This document shows, one piece after another, positions 32,360-42,433 of a stretch of 64,000 bases of DNA. A model generated the notes under the pieces. The model did not search any database. It was not told where the DNA came from and saw only the letters and a list, made by a program, of their open reading frames with translations. The stretch spans positions 248,001-312,000 of the forward strand of contig NZ_JAFGYF010000002.1 of the NCBI RefSeq assembly GCF_016921195.1, given 5' to 3'. The position numbers and the translations under genes are program-made. Position 1 is the first letter of the stretch, and each line of letters opens with the position of its first letter. Source of the DNA: Cellulosimicrobium cellulans (GTDB lineage Bacteria > Actinomycetota > Actinomycetes > Actinomycetales > Cellulomonadaceae).

Positions 32360-33346
32360 ATGACCTCGGAGCCGACCCCGGACCACAGCCCGCAGGGGCC
32401 GCACACCCGCGTGCCGGAGCCCTCTCCGACCACGGTCCCCAGCGGCATCCCCGCGATCGAGGCGGCGACCCACGCGCCCGAGCCCCGCGAGGCGGAGGTG
32501 CTCATCATCACCGGCATGTCGGGCGCCGGCCGCACGCGGGCCGCGGCGGTGCTCGAGGACCTCGACTGGTACGTCGTCGACAACCTGCCGCCGCGCATGA
32601 TCGTCCCGCTCGTGGACCTCATGACGCGGTCGGGCTCGGCGCTCGAGCGCATCGCGGCGGTCGTCGACGTGCGCGGCCGGGAGTTCTTCACCGACCTCGT
32701 CGAGGTGCTCGACCACCTCCGCCAGAGCGGGGTGTTCTACCGGATCCTGTTCCTCGACGCGTCCGACGAGGTGCTCGTGCGCCGGTACGAGCAGGTGCGG
32801 CGCCCGCACCCTCTCCAGGGGGAGGGGCGCATCCTCGACGGACTGGCCGAGGAACGGCGGCTGCTCGCGAGCCTCGAGGAGCGCTCCGACGTCGTCATCG
32901 ACACCTCCGAGCTCACGGTGCACGACCTCGCGCGCGAGGTGCGCGCCGCCGTCGCGGACGGCACGCCCGAGACGCTGCGGATCAACGTCGTCTCGTTCGG
33001 GTTCAAGTACGGCCTGCCGCTCGACGCCGACCACGTGGTCGACGTGCGGTTCCTCGCGAACCCGTACTGGATCACCGAGCTGCGTCACCTCACCGGACGG
33101 GACGCCCCGGTGCGGGACTACGTGCTCGGGCGCCCGGGTGCCCTCGAGTTCATCGACCGCTACGTGAACGCGCTCGAGCCGGTCCTGGCCGGCTACCTGG
33201 GCGAGGAGAAGCGCTACGTGACGATCGCCGTCGGCTGCACGGGCGGCAAGCACCGGTCGGTCGCGATCAGCGAGGCGATCGCCGCGCGCCTGCGCGCCCA
33301 GGGGCAGCGCGTCATCGTGACCGCGCGCGACCTCGGCAAGGAGTGA
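32360..33346 (+). CDS. rapZ: RNase adapter / nucleotide-binding protein RapZ (YvcJ)
   Basis: This 328-residue P-loop protein has the Walker [15 protein letters not shown] near residue 50, where arginine takes the place of the usual lysine. The [10 protein letters not shown] block, DVRGREFF, and the C-terminal domain with [18 protein letters not shown] and CTGGKHRSV are all family hallmarks. In E. coli RapZ controls glmS through small RNAs; in Gram-positives it is a GTPase-like protein with unclear targets. The first 45 residues are proline-rich and variable. CATGCT lies six bases before the ATG. The stop overlaps the yvcK GTG start (GTGA). Confidence 0.94.
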   Translation: MTSEPTPDHSPQGPHTRVPEPSPTTVPSGIPAIEAATHAPEPREAEVLIITGMSGAGRTRAAAVLEDLDWYVVDNLPPRMIVPLVDLMTRSGSALERIAAVVDVRGREFFTDLVEVLDHLRQSGVFYRILFLDASDEVLVRRYEQVRRPHPLQGEGRILDGLAEERRLLASLEERSDVVIDTSELTVHDLAREVRAAVADGTPETLRINVVSFGFKYGLPLDADHVVDVRFLANPYWITELRHLTGRDAPVRDYVLGRPGALEFIDRYVNALEPVLAGYLGEEKRYVTIAVGCTGGKHRSVAISEAIAARLRAQGQRVIVTARDLGKE

Positions 33347-34317
33347 GCCGCGTGGTCGCCAAGCGCAATCCCGCCGTCGTCGCCCTGGGCGGCGGCCACG
33401 GCCTGTCCGCCAGCCTGTCCGCGTTGCGCCTCATGTCCGACCGGCTGACCGCCGTCGTGACCGTGGCCGACGACGGCGGGTCGTCCGGGCGGCTGCGCGC
33501 CGAGCTCGGCGTCCTTCCGCCCGGGGACCTCCGCATGGCGCTCGCGGCGCTGTGCGACGACTCGGAGTGGGGGCGCACGTGGAGCGCCCTCCTCCAGCAC
33601 CGGTTCACGTCCGAGGGCGACCTCGACAACCACGCCGTGGGCAACCTGCTCATCGTGGCGCTCTGGGAGCTGCTCGACGACCCGGTCGCGGGCCTCGACT
33701 GGGTGGGCAAGCTCCTGGGCGCCCGCGGTCGCGTCCTGCCCATGGCGGCCGTCCCCCTCGGGATCGAGGCCGACGTCCGCACGGGGGACCGCCTGGAGAC
33801 GGTCGTCGGGCAGAGCCACGTCGCGGTGACCCACGGGCGCATCGAGCAGCTCCGCCTCGTGCCCGCCGACCCGCCCGCGTGCCCGGAGGCGGTGCAGGCC
33901 GTCGAGGAGGCGGACTGGGTCGTGCTCGGCCCGGGCTCGTGGTTCTCCTCGGTGATGCCGCACCTGCTCGTACCCGACCTCGCGCGCGCCCTGCACGAGA
34001 CCACCGCGCGGCGCTGCGTGACGCTCAACCTGTCGAGCGAGACGGGGGAGACCTACGGGCTCTCCGCGACGGACCACCTGGAGGCGCTGCACAAGCACGC
34101 GCCCGGGCTCCGGATCGACGCCGTCGTCGCCGACCCGTCCGCCGTCGAGGACACGGAGCAGCTCGCGGAGGCCGCAGGGCGCATGGGGGCGCGGCTGCTC
34201 CTGCGGCAGGTGCGGCGCGGGGACGGCACGCCGCGGCACGACGCGCTGCGCCTCGCCGCGGCCTACCGGGACGTGTTCGACGACTTCCTCGGCGACGTCG
34301 GCTCGCCCGCGCGCTGA
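33343..34317 (+). CDS. yvcK: Gluconeogenesis factor YvcK / CofD-like protein
   Basis: The 324-residue protein belongs to the YvcK/CuvA family, related to the phospholactate transferase CofD. Motifs are [16 protein letters not shown] at the N-terminus, [27 protein letters not shown] and [17 protein letters not shown]. YvcK binds UDP-sugars and is needed for growth on gluconeogenic carbon and for cell shape in other Gram-positives. It sits between rapZ and whiA as in most actinobacteria. The GTG start overlaps the rapZ stop; a second GTG at 33352 is possible. Confidence 0.94.
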   Translation: MSRVVAKRNPAVVALGGGHGLSASLSALRLMSDRLTAVVTVADDGGSSGRLRAELGVLPPGDLRMALAALCDDSEWGRTWSALLQHRFTSEGDLDNHAVGNLLIVALWELLDDPVAGLDWVGKLLGARGRVLPMAAVPLGIEADVRTGDRLETVVGQSHVAVTHGRIEQLRLVPADPPACPEAVQAVEEADWVVLGPGSWFSSVMPHLLVPDLARALHETTARRCVTLNLSSETGETYGLSATDHLEALHKHAPGLRIDAVVADPSAVEDTEQLAEAAGRMGARLLLRQVRRGDGTPRHDALRLAAAYRDVFDDFLGDVGSPAR

Positions 34318-34400
34318 GCCGTGCACCGCGGTGCCGGGCGGTCCGCCGAGCGCCCGGTCCGCCGCCGCGGCACCTCGGCATCGGTGGCAGGATGTCCCGC

Positions 34401-35381
34401 ATGGCGCTCACGGCACAGGTGAAGGACGAGCTGGCTCGACTGCGGGTGGACAAGACCTCGTGCCGCAAGGCGGAGGTCTCGGCGATGCTCCGCTTCTCGG
34501 GCGGGCTGCACCTCATCTCGGGCCGCGTCGTCATCGAGGCCGAGCTCGACACGGCGATCGCGGCCCGCCGCCTGCGCGAGACCATCGCGGACGTCTACGG
34601 GCACACGAGCGAGCTGATCGTCGTGTCGGCGGGCGGGCTGCGCAAGAGCAGCCGGTACGTCGTGCGCGTCGTGCGCGACGGCGAGTCGCTGGCTCGCCAG
34701 ACGGGCCTCCTGGACCAGCGCGGGCGTCCGGTGCGGGGGCTCCCGCCGCAGGTCGTGTCCGGCGGGGTCGAGGAGGCCGAGGCGGCATGGCGCGGCGCGT
34801 TCCTGGCGCACGGGTCGCTCACCGAGCCGGGCCGGTCGTCGGCGCTCGAGATCACGTGCCCCGGACCCGAGGCGGCCCTCGCCCTGGTCGGCGCGGCGCG
34901 GCGGCTCGGCGTCGCCGCGAAGTCCCGCGAGGTGCGCGGCATCGACCGGGTCGTCATCCGTGACGGCGACGCGATCAGCGCGCTCCTCACGCGCCTGGGG
35001 GCGACCGAGACCGTGCAGGTCTGGGAGGAGCGCCGCGCGCGGCGCGAGGTGCGCGGGACGGCGAACCGGCTGGCCAACTTCGACGACGCGAACCTGCGCC
35101 GCTCGGCGCGCGCGGCGGTCGCGGCGGGGGCGCGGGTCGAGCGCGCGTTCGAGATCCTCGGCCCGGACCTTCCCGACCACCTGCGCGAGGCGGGCGAGCT
35201 GCGCCTGGCCCACAAGCAGGCGTCGCTCGAGGAGCTGGGGCAGCTCGCCGACCCGCCGCTGACCAAGGACGCCGTCGCGGGACGCATCCGGCGCCTGCTG
35301 TCGACGGCCGACAAGCGCGCGGCCGAGCTCGGCATCCCCGACACCGAGGCGGGCCTGAGCCCGGAGCTGCTCGACCTCTGA
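34401..35381 (+). CDS. whiA: WhiA DNA-binding regulator
   Basis: The 326-residue protein has the WhiA layout: an N-terminal LAGLIDADG-like homing endonuclease fold ([19 protein letters not shown], later [16 protein letters not shown]) and a C-terminal helix-turn-helix ([20 protein letters not shown], then [14 protein letters not shown]). In Streptomyces it drives sporulation-specific genes; in non-sporulating relatives it affects division and metabolism. CAGGAT lies seven bases before the ATG at 34401, so I prefer it to the ATG nine bases upstream. It is the last gene of the uvrC-side cluster before the glycolytic operon. Confidence 0.95.
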   Translation: MALTAQVKDELARLRVDKTSCRKAEVSAMLRFSGGLHLISGRVVIEAELDTAIAARRLRETIADVYGHTSELIVVSAGGLRKSSRYVVRVVRDGESLARQTGLLDQRGRPVRGLPPQVVSGGVEEAEAAWRGAFLAHGSLTEPGRSSALEITCPGPEAALALVGAARRLGVAAKSREVRGIDRVVIRDGDAISALLTRLGATETVQVWEERRARREVRGTANRLANFDDANLRRSARAAVAAGARVERAFEILGPDLPDHLREAGELRLAHKQASLEELGQLADPPLTKDAVAGRIRRLLSTADKRAAELGIPDTEAGLSPELLDL

Positions 35382-36727
<1,346 letters not shown>

Positions 36728-36767
36728 GCAACCCGCCGACGCAGCACAGCACTGCGTAGCAACCATG

Positions 36768-36814
36768 CGTCCGCGTGCGCGTCCCGGCACCGCCCGGTGA
36801 CGCGTACGCGGACG
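36768..36814 (+). terminator. Inter-cistronic hairpin between gap and pgk
   Basis: Sixteen-base arms (36768-36783 and 36799-36814) pair fully with one G-U, around a 15-base loop. It may act as a partial terminator or protect the gap mRNA 3' end. Confidence 0.65.
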
Positions 36815-36885
36815 TCCTCATGTGCGGGACCGGCCGGCCCTCGGCAGGCGCCCCGTACGACGGCGACCGAACCGTAGGAGACCAC

Positions 36886-38085
36886 ATGCTGACCATCGAC
36901 TCCCTGGGCGACCTGCGCGGCAAGCGCGTCCTCGTCCGCTCCGACTTCAACGTCCCGCTCGACGGGACGACCATCACGGACGACGGCCGCATCCGCGCGG
37001 CGCTCCCGACGCTGAAGAAGCTCACCGACGCGGGCGCGAAGGTGATCGTCGCCGCGCACCTCGGTCGCCCCAAGGGCGAGCCGGACGCGAAGTACTCGCT
37101 CGCCCCCGTGGCGTCGCGCCTGGGCGAGCTCCTCGGCGTGCCCGTGCACCTCGCGCAGGACGTCGTCGGCGAGTCGGCGCGCGAGACCGTCGACGCGCTC
37201 GGCGACGGCGAGGTCGCGCTCCTGGAGAACATCCGGTTCGACGCGCGCGAGACCTCCAAGGACGACGCCGAGCGTCAGTCGCTCGCGCACGACCTCGCGC
37301 AGCTCGCGGACGTGTTCGTCTCCGACGGCTTCGGCGTCGTGCACCGCAAGCAGGCCTCGGTCTACGACGTCGCGCAGGTGCTCCCCTCCGCGGTCGGCGA
37401 GCTCGTCCTCAAGGAGGTCGACTCGCTGCGCAAGGCGACGGAGGACCCGGAGCGCCCGTACGCGGTCGTGCTCGGCGGGTCGAAGGTCTCGGACAAGCTC
37501 GGCGTCATCGCGAACCTGCTCACCAAGGCGGACCGCCTGCTCATCGGCGGCGGCATGGTGTTCACGTTCCTCGCCGCCAAGGGGTACGGCGTCGGCAAGT
37601 CCCTCCTCGAGGAGGACCAGATCGACACGGTCAAGGGCTACCTCGCGGACGCCGAGAAGAACGGCGTCGAGATCGTCCTGCCGACCGACATCGTGGTCGC
37701 CGACGCGTTCGCCGCCGACTCTCCGCACGAGGTCGTCGCCGCGGACGCGATCCCGGCCGACAAGATCGGCCTCGACATCGGCCCCGAGTCGGCGCAGCTC
37801 TTCGCGAGCAAGATCGTCGACGCGAAGACGGTCGTGTGGAACGGGCCCGCCGGCGTGTTCGAGTTCGAGGCGTTCTCGGGCGGCACGCGTGCCGTGGCCC
37901 AGGCGCTCGTCGACGCGACCGCGAACGGCGCGTTCACGATCGTCGGCGGTGGCGACTCCGCGGCCGCGGTCCGCATCCTCGGCTTCGACGAGGCGGGCTT
38001 CAGCCACATCTCGACCGGTGGCGGCGCGAGCCTCGAGTTCCTCGAGGGCAAGGACCTGCCCGGGATCTCCGTCCTCGAGGGCTGA
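36886..38085 (+). CDS. pgk: Phosphoglycerate kinase
   Basis: This 399-residue two-domain enzyme makes ATP from 1,3-bisphosphoglycerate. The N-terminal substrate domain has [10 protein letters not shown] and AAHLGRPKG, and [11 protein letters not shown] follows. The C-terminal nucleotide domain has [30 protein letters not shown] and GGGDSAAAV. The start at 36886 has TAGGAG six bases upstream; the earlier in-frame ATG at 36775 would lie in the inter-gene hairpin. Second gene of the lower-glycolysis operon. Confidence 0.97.
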   Translation: MLTIDSLGDLRGKRVLVRSDFNVPLDGTTITDDGRIRAALPTLKKLTDAGAKVIVAAHLGRPKGEPDAKYSLAPVASRLGELLGVPVHLAQDVVGESARETVDALGDGEVALLENIRFDARETSKDDAERQSLAHDLAQLADVFVSDGFGVVHRKQASVYDVAQVLPSAVGELVLKEVDSLRKATEDPERPYAVVLGGSKVSDKLGVIANLLTKADRLLIGGGMVFTFLAAKGYGVGKSLLEEDQIDTVKGYLADAEKNGVEIVLPTDIVVADAFAADSPHEVVAADAIPADKIGLDIGPESAQLFASKIVDAKTVVWNGPAGVFEFEAFSGGTRAVAQALVDATANGAFTIVGGGDSAAAVRILGFDEAGFSHISTGGGASLEFLEGKDLPGISVLEG

Positions 38086-38108
38086 GCGCCCCTCCCGAAC
38101 CATCCTCA

Positions 38109-38146
38109 CGCACCGCCCGCGGCACGCCGTGCGCGCGGGCGGTGCG
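38109..38146 (+). terminator. Inter-cistronic hairpin between pgk and tpiA
   Basis: Perfect 13-bp stem (38109-38121 with 38134-38146); the 12-base loop can fold further (GCAC-GCC-GTGC). It lies 24 bases before tpiA. Confidence 0.7.
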
Positions 38147-38170
38147 ACCCCCACAGAGAGAAGAAGGACC

Positions 38171-38968
38171 GTGGCGAACAGCCGTACCCCGCTCATGGCG
38201 GGCAACTGGAAGATGAACCTGGACCACCACCAGGCGACGCACACCGTGCAGAAGCTCGCGTGGACCCTCAAGGACGCGAAGCACGACTACGCGGCCGTCG
38301 AGGTGGCCGTGCTGCCGCCGTTCACCGACCTCCGGTCGGTGCAGACGCTCGTCGACGCGGACAAGCTCGAGCTGAAGTACGGCGCGCAGGACGTCTCGGC
38401 GCACGCCGAGGGCGCGTACACGGGCGAGATCTCGGCGACGATGCTCGCCAAGCTCGGCGTGAGCTACGTCGCGATCGGGCACTCCGAGCGCCGCCAGTAC
38501 CACGGCGAGACGGACGCGCAGGTCAACGAGAAGATCGTCGCCGCCGTGGGTCAGGGCATCGCCCCGATCGTCTGCGTGGGCGAGGGCCTGGACGTGCGCA
38601 AGGCGGGGGAGCAGATCTCCTACACCCTCGCGCAGGTCGAGGGCGCGCTCGCGGGCATCCCGGCCGCGCAGCTCGCGACGCTCGTCATCGCGTACGAGCC
38701 CGTCTGGGCCATCGGCACGGGCGAGGTCGCGACCCCCGAGGACGCACAGGAGGTCTGCGGTGCCATCCGCGGCGCCCTGGGCGACCTCTACGACGCCGAG
38801 CTCGCGAACGCGACGCGGATCCTGTACGGCGGCTCGGTGAAGTCGTCCAACGTCGCCGCGATCATGGCGCAGCCCGACGTCGACGGCGCGCTCGTCGGCG
38901 GCGCGAGCCTCGACCCCGAGGAGTTCGCGCGGATCGCGCGCTACCAGTCGCACGCGACCGGGGCCTGA
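38171..38968 (+). CDS. tpiA: Triosephosphate isomerase
   Basis: This 265-residue TIM barrel interconverts the two triose phosphates. Catalytic residues are visible: K14 in AGNWKMN, the histidine of AIGHSERR and the glutamate of [11 protein letters not shown]. The phosphate loop is [10 protein letters not shown] and GALVGGASL. The GTG start has AAGAAGGA upstream. It ends the gap-pgk-tpiA unit; a 16-bp terminator follows. Confidence 0.97.
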   Translation: MANSRTPLMAGNWKMNLDHHQATHTVQKLAWTLKDAKHDYAAVEVAVLPPFTDLRSVQTLVDADKLELKYGAQDVSAHAEGAYTGEISATMLAKLGVSYVAIGHSERRQYHGETDAQVNEKIVAAVGQGIAPIVCVGEGLDVRKAGEQISYTLAQVEGALAGIPAAQLATLVIAYEPVWAIGTGEVATPEDAQEVCGAIRGALGDLYDAELANATRILYGGSVKSSNVAAIMAQPDVDGALVGGASLDPEEFARIARYQSHATGA

Positions 38969-38986
38969 CCTCCGCGGACGCGCTGC

Positions 38987-39023
38987 ACCGACGGCCCCGG
39001 GAGCGGATCCCGGGGCCGTCGGT
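38987..39023 (+). terminator. Terminator after tpiA
   Basis: Perfect 16-bp stem (38987-39002 with 39008-39023) and a five-base loop. Confidence 0.85.
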
Positions 39024-39051
39024 CCCTGACGTGAGACGACCGCGGCCGGGG

Positions 39052-39082
39052 TTGGCCGCAGCGGCCTCGCGTCGCCTACTCT
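39052..39082 (+). promoter_or_regulatory. Candidate promoter of secG
   Basis: TTGGCC (39052-39057), a 19-base spacer and TACTCT (39077-39082). Its position just after the tpiA terminator fits an independent secG transcript. Confidence 0.45.
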
Positions 39083-39174
39083 TGTCCCCTGTGCGGCAGG
39101 TCACGCCTGCGCACGACAACCGTGCGGTCGCGCTCGACACCCGTCGGGCCGGCCCTGAACTCAAGGACGTACTC

Positions 39175-39417
39175 GTGGACGTGCTGCGCATCATCCTCCA
39201 GGTCCTGCTGGTCCTCACCAGCGGCTTCCTCACCCTGCTCGTGCTCATGCACAAGGGCAAGGGCGGCGGCCTCTCCGACATGTTCGGCGGCGGGATCTCG
39301 AGCTCGGTGGGCAGCTCCGGCGTCGCCGAGCGCAACCTCAACCGGATCACCGTGGCGTTCGCCCTCGTCTGGACGGTCGTCATCGTGCTCCTGGGGCTCC
39401 TCCAGAAGGTGAGCTGA
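39175..39417 (+). CDS. secG: Preprotein translocase subunit SecG
   Basis: This 80-residue membrane protein is the small, non-essential subunit of the SecYEG channel. Two membrane helices are visible (about residues 4-25 and 56-76) with the conserved MHKGKGGGLSDMFGGG loop between them. AAGGA lies about eight bases before the GTG. SecG next to tpiA is a common actinobacterial arrangement. The GTG at 39181 is an alternative start that would remove two residues. Confidence 0.93.
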   Translation: MDVLRIILQVLLVLTSGFLTLLVLMHKGKGGGLSDMFGGGISSSVGSSGVAERNLNRITVAFALVWTVVIVLLGLLQKVS

Positions 39418-39547
39418 CCCACGGACGTCCCGTCCGGGGCGTCGCACGGTCGAGCAGGGCTCGAGGAGTCGGCAGGGGGCAGCCGCGCCGGACGGCGGGG
39501 TACGGGCAGGATCGAGTGCCGACGACGGCACGGACGGGGGAGAGCAC

Positions 39548-39895
39548 GTGGCAGGTGGTAACGCGATCCGCGGGTCGCGCGTCGGGGCGGGACCGCTCGG
39601 GGAGTCCGAGCGTGGCGAGATCGCGCCGCGCTTCTGGGTGTCCTACTGGTGCGCGAACGGTCACGAGACGCGGCCCAGCTTCTCCTCGGAGGCGGAGATC
39701 GAGGCGCCCGAGACCTGGGACTGCCCGCGGTGCGGCTTCCCGGCCGGGCAGGACCGGGAGAACCCGCCGACGCCGTCGCGCAACGAGCCCTACAAGACGC
39801 ACCTCGCGTACGTGAAGGAGCGTCGCAGCGACGAGGACGGCGTCGCGATCCTCGACGAGGCGCTCGCCGCGCTGCGGGCGCGCCGCGGCCGCTGA
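39548..39895 (+). CDS. rbpA: RNA polymerase-binding protein RbpA
   Basis: This 115-residue actinobacterial transcription factor binds the primary sigma factor and RNA polymerase and stabilises open promoter complexes. The zinc ligands are recognisable as C35 and H39 (WCANGHET) and C59 and C62 (CPRCG). The basic linker and sigma-interacting helix follow (THLAYVKERRSDEDGVAILDEAL). GGGGAGA lies six bases before the GTG. Its presence is by itself diagnostic for Actinomycetota. Confidence 0.95.
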   Translation: MAGGNAIRGSRVGAGPLGESERGEIAPRFWVSYWCANGHETRPSFSSEAEIEAPETWDCPRCGFPAGQDRENPPTPSRNEPYKTHLAYVKERRSDEDGVAILDEALAALRARRGR

Positions 39896-39899
39896 CCTC

Positions 39900-39927
39900 C
39901 GCGTCCCGGCGCGGAGGCCGGGACGCG
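39900..39927. terminator. Bidirectional terminator between rbpA and the O-methyltransferase
   Basis: Perfect 11-bp stem (39900-39910 with 39917-39927) and a six-base loop, between convergent genes. Confidence 0.8.
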
Positions 39928-39935
39928 GGCGCGGG

Positions 39936-40622
39936 TCAGCGCACGCGCGCGAGCACGAACCCGTCGTAGCCCTTGGACCCCACGGTCTGCACGGCCGTGG
40001 CGTCGAGCCGCGGGTCCGCGACGACGCGGTCGACCATCTCCCGGACCCCGAGCACGTTCGGGTCCGTGCTCTCCGCGTCGGCGACGGCGCCGCCGCGGAC
40101 CGTGTTGTCCACGACGACGAGCGTGCCCGGCCGCGAGAGCCGGATCGCCAGGTCGAGGTAGACCGGGTTCGACGGCTTGTCCGCGTCGACGAACACGAGG
40201 TCGAACGGCTCGGCGCCCTCGTCGACGAGACGCCGCAACGTGTCCGCCGCCGGGCCGAGCACGACGTCGACGATCGCCGCGAGGCCGGCCTCGGCCAGCG
40301 ACTCCCGCGCGACCGCGGCGTGGGCGGGATCGATCTCGCACGTGACGAGCATGCCGCCGGGAGGCAGTGCACGCGCGAGCCAGATGGTCGAGTAGCCGCC
40401 GAGCGTGCCGACCTCCAGCACGCGCCGCGCGCCGGTGGCGAGCGCGAGGAGCTGCAGGAAGCGGCCCTGCGCGGGGGAGACCTGGATCTCCGGGAGGCCG
40501 GCGGCCCGCGCCCTGGCGCCTGCGGCGGCGAGCACGTCGTCCTCGCCCACGAGCGGGGCGAAGTAGGCGTCGACCGCGTCCCAGGTCGCCACGGGATCGA
40601 GGCGCTCGCCGCCGGACGTCAT
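39936..40622 (-). CDS. SAM-dependent O-methyltransferase (COMT-like, metal-dependent)
   Basis: The 228-residue protein resembles the catechol / caffeoyl-CoA O-methyltransferase family. The SAM loop is VLEVGTLGGYSTIWLA, and the metal-binding segments are FVDADK and VVDNTVRGG. The N-terminal EIQVSPAQGRFLQLLA block is typical of actinobacterial members. The acceptor substrate is unknown. Its ATG overlaps the pgl stop (ATGA), so it is translated as the last gene of the pentose phosphate operon, although no metabolic link is obvious. Confidence 0.9.
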   Translation of the reverse strand: MTSGGERLDPVATWDAVDAYFAPLVGEDDVLAAAGARARAAGLPEIQVSPAQGRFLQLLALATGARRVLEVGTLGGYSTIWLARALPPGGMLVTCEIDPAHAAVARESLAEAGLAAIVDVVLGPAADTLRRLVDEGAEPFDLVFVDADKPSNPVYLDLAIRLSRPGTLVVVDNTVRGGAVADAESTDPNVLGVREMVDRVVADPRLDATAVQTVGSKGYDGFVLARVR

Positions 40623-41407
40623 CGGTCGGCGTCCCGCGTGCCCGCTGCTGCGGCGTCGACGAGCCAGAGCGTGCGCTCGGTGCCGGTCACCGCGGCCGCC
40701 GGGGTCTCGGCCGCAGGAGCGCCACCGAGCGCCGACGCGACGGCCGGGGCCTTCTCGGCGCCCGCCGCGACGACCCATACCTGACGGGCGCGTGCGATGG
40801 CCTCGAAGGTCAGCGTCACGCGCTCCGGCGGAGGCTTGGGCGAACCGTGGACGCCGGCGGTCGGGGCGCCCGTCACGTCGAGCCCCGGATGCCCGGGGAA
40901 GAGCGACGCGACGTGGCCGTCGGGCCCCATCCCGAGCAGCAGCACGTCGAACTCGGGCACCTCGGCGCCGTCCGGGGCGTGCTCGGCAAGCGTCGCCGCG
41001 TACGCCGTGGCGGACTCCTCGGGGGTCGCGACGACGTCCGCCGCGGGCATCGGGTGCACGTTCCCGGTCGGGAGCTGCGGCAGGTGGGCGAGCAGCGCGT
41101 CGCGCGCCTGCGTCTCGTTGCGGTCCGGGTCCCCGGTGGGCAGGAAGCGCTCGTCGCCCCACCAGAGGTGCACGCCCGACCAGTCGACGGCGTCGCGCGC
41201 CGGGTGGCGCGCGAGCGCCGCGAGGCTCGCGATGCCGACGGTGCCTCCGGTGAGGACGACGTGCACAGGGCTGCGCACGGACTGCACGTCGAGCAGCCGC
41301 GTCACGAGCCGCGACGCGACCGCCTCGGCGAGGACGCCGGCGTCGGGATGGACGACCACGAGGCGCCCGTGGGACGCGTGCGCGCTCCCGGGCCCGGCGG
41401 CGGTCAT
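40619..41407 (-). CDS. pgl: 6-phosphogluconolactonase (DevB/Pgl type)
   Basis: This 262-residue enzyme hydrolyses 6-phosphogluconolactone, the step after glucose-6-phosphate dehydrogenase. Family blocks are VVLTGGTVGIASL, LWWGDERFLP, NVHPMPA and LLLGMGPDGHVASLFPG. Both ends overlap neighbours by four bases (ATGA with opcA upstream and with the methyltransferase downstream), so translation is tightly coupled. The longer frame through opcA is a shadow. Confidence 0.95.
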   Translation of the reverse strand: MTAAGPGSAHASHGRLVVVHPDAGVLAEAVASRLVTRLLDVQSVRSPVHVVLTGGTVGIASLAALARHPARDAVDWSGVHLWWGDERFLPTGDPDRNETQARDALLAHLPQLPTGNVHPMPAADVVATPEESATAYAATLAEHAPDGAEVPEFDVLLLGMGPDGHVASLFPGHPGLDVTGAPTAGVHGSPKPPPERVTLTFEAIARARQVWVVAAGAEKAPAVASALGGAPAAETPAAAVTGTERTLWLVDAAAAGTRDADR

Positions 41408-42321
41408 GCGCCCACCTTCTGCAGACCCTTGGTGAGCACCTCGCCGTAGATCTCGTCCGGGTCCAGGCGGCGCAGCTCCTCGATGAGCGCCTCGCTGAGC
41501 GTCCGGATGGGCAGCGCGACGCGACGGTCGGGCTTGCCCGGCTGGCTGATCGTCACGATGCGCCCGTCCGGGCGGTCGAGGATGATCGGCCCGCTCTTGC
41601 GCTCGAGCGTGACGCGCGTGATCGCCTCGGCCCCACGCCGGCGCACGACCTGCGTGGGGCACCGCAGGCGAGAGCCGAGCCACGCCGCGAGCAGGTCGAG
41701 CGAGGTGTGCTTGGCCTGGCCCTCGACGAGGACGTTCGTCACGGGCTCGTACGGCGGCTGGTCGAGCGCGGCGGCGATGAGGCCGCGCCAGAGCGTGACA
41801 CGGGCCCACGCCAGGTCGGAGTCGCCCGGGCCGTACGTCGTCGCGAGCTGCGCGAGCGTCGCCTCGGGGTCCTTGGACGTGATCGAGTCGGTGATGCGGC
41901 GCTGAGCCATCGCACCGACAGGGTCGTCGTCCGGTGAGGCGGGCGGCTGGCCCGGCCACCACACGACGATCGGCGCGTCCGGGAGCAGGAGCGGCATGAC
42001 CAGCGTGTCCGCGTGCTCGAGCAGCGGGCCGGCGGTCCGCAGCACGACGACCTCGGACGCGCCGGCGTCGCCGCCCACGCGGATCTGGGCGTCGAGGTGC
42101 GGGGTCGTGCTCCGGCCGGACGGTGCGACGACGATGACGCGGCACGGGTGCTCGCGGCTCGCGTCGTTCGCCGCCTCGATCGACGTCTCGACGTCGGACT
42201 CGCGCGCGATGACGACGAGCGTGAGGACGCGGCCGAGCGCGATCGCGCCGCCCTCGTCGCGCAGCCGCACGAGGCGCTTGTTCACCGCGTTCGTCGTCGT
42301 GTCGGGCAGGTCGATGATCAT
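41404..42321 (-). CDS. opcA: Glucose-6-phosphate dehydrogenase assembly protein OpcA
   Basis: The 305-residue protein is the actinobacterial OpcA, needed for assembly and redox control of glucose-6-phosphate dehydrogenase. Recognisable blocks are MIIDLPDTTTNAVNKRL at the N-terminus, the HPCRVIVV strand with its conserved cysteine, and PLLLPDAPIVVWWPG. It lies between zwf and pgl, the standard order. The gap to zwf is 111 bases with no clear promoter. The stop overlaps the pgl start. Confidence 0.95.
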   Translation of the reverse strand: MIIDLPDTTTNAVNKRLVRLRDEGGAIALGRVLTLVVIARESDVETSIEAANDASREHPCRVIVVAPSGRSTTPHLDAQIRVGGDAGASEVVVLRTAGPLLEHADTLVMPLLLPDAPIVVWWPGQPPASPDDDPVGAMAQRRITDSITSKDPEATLAQLATTYGPGDSDLAWARVTLWRGLIAAALDQPPYEPVTNVLVEGQAKHTSLDLLAAWLGSRLRCPTQVVRRRGAEAITRVTLERKSGPIILDRPDGRIVTISQPGKPDRRVALPIRTLSEALIEELRRLDPDEIYGEVLTKGLQKVGA

Positions 42322-42433
42322 CGCGGGGTCCTCGCCGGTCGGAGGGTCGTGCCGCCCTGGGGGGCACGACGGGGTCGGGGGGTCTGTCTCAGGAGCGCCG
42401 CGCTCCGCGGGGTCGGCGCCGGGACGACGGCCG

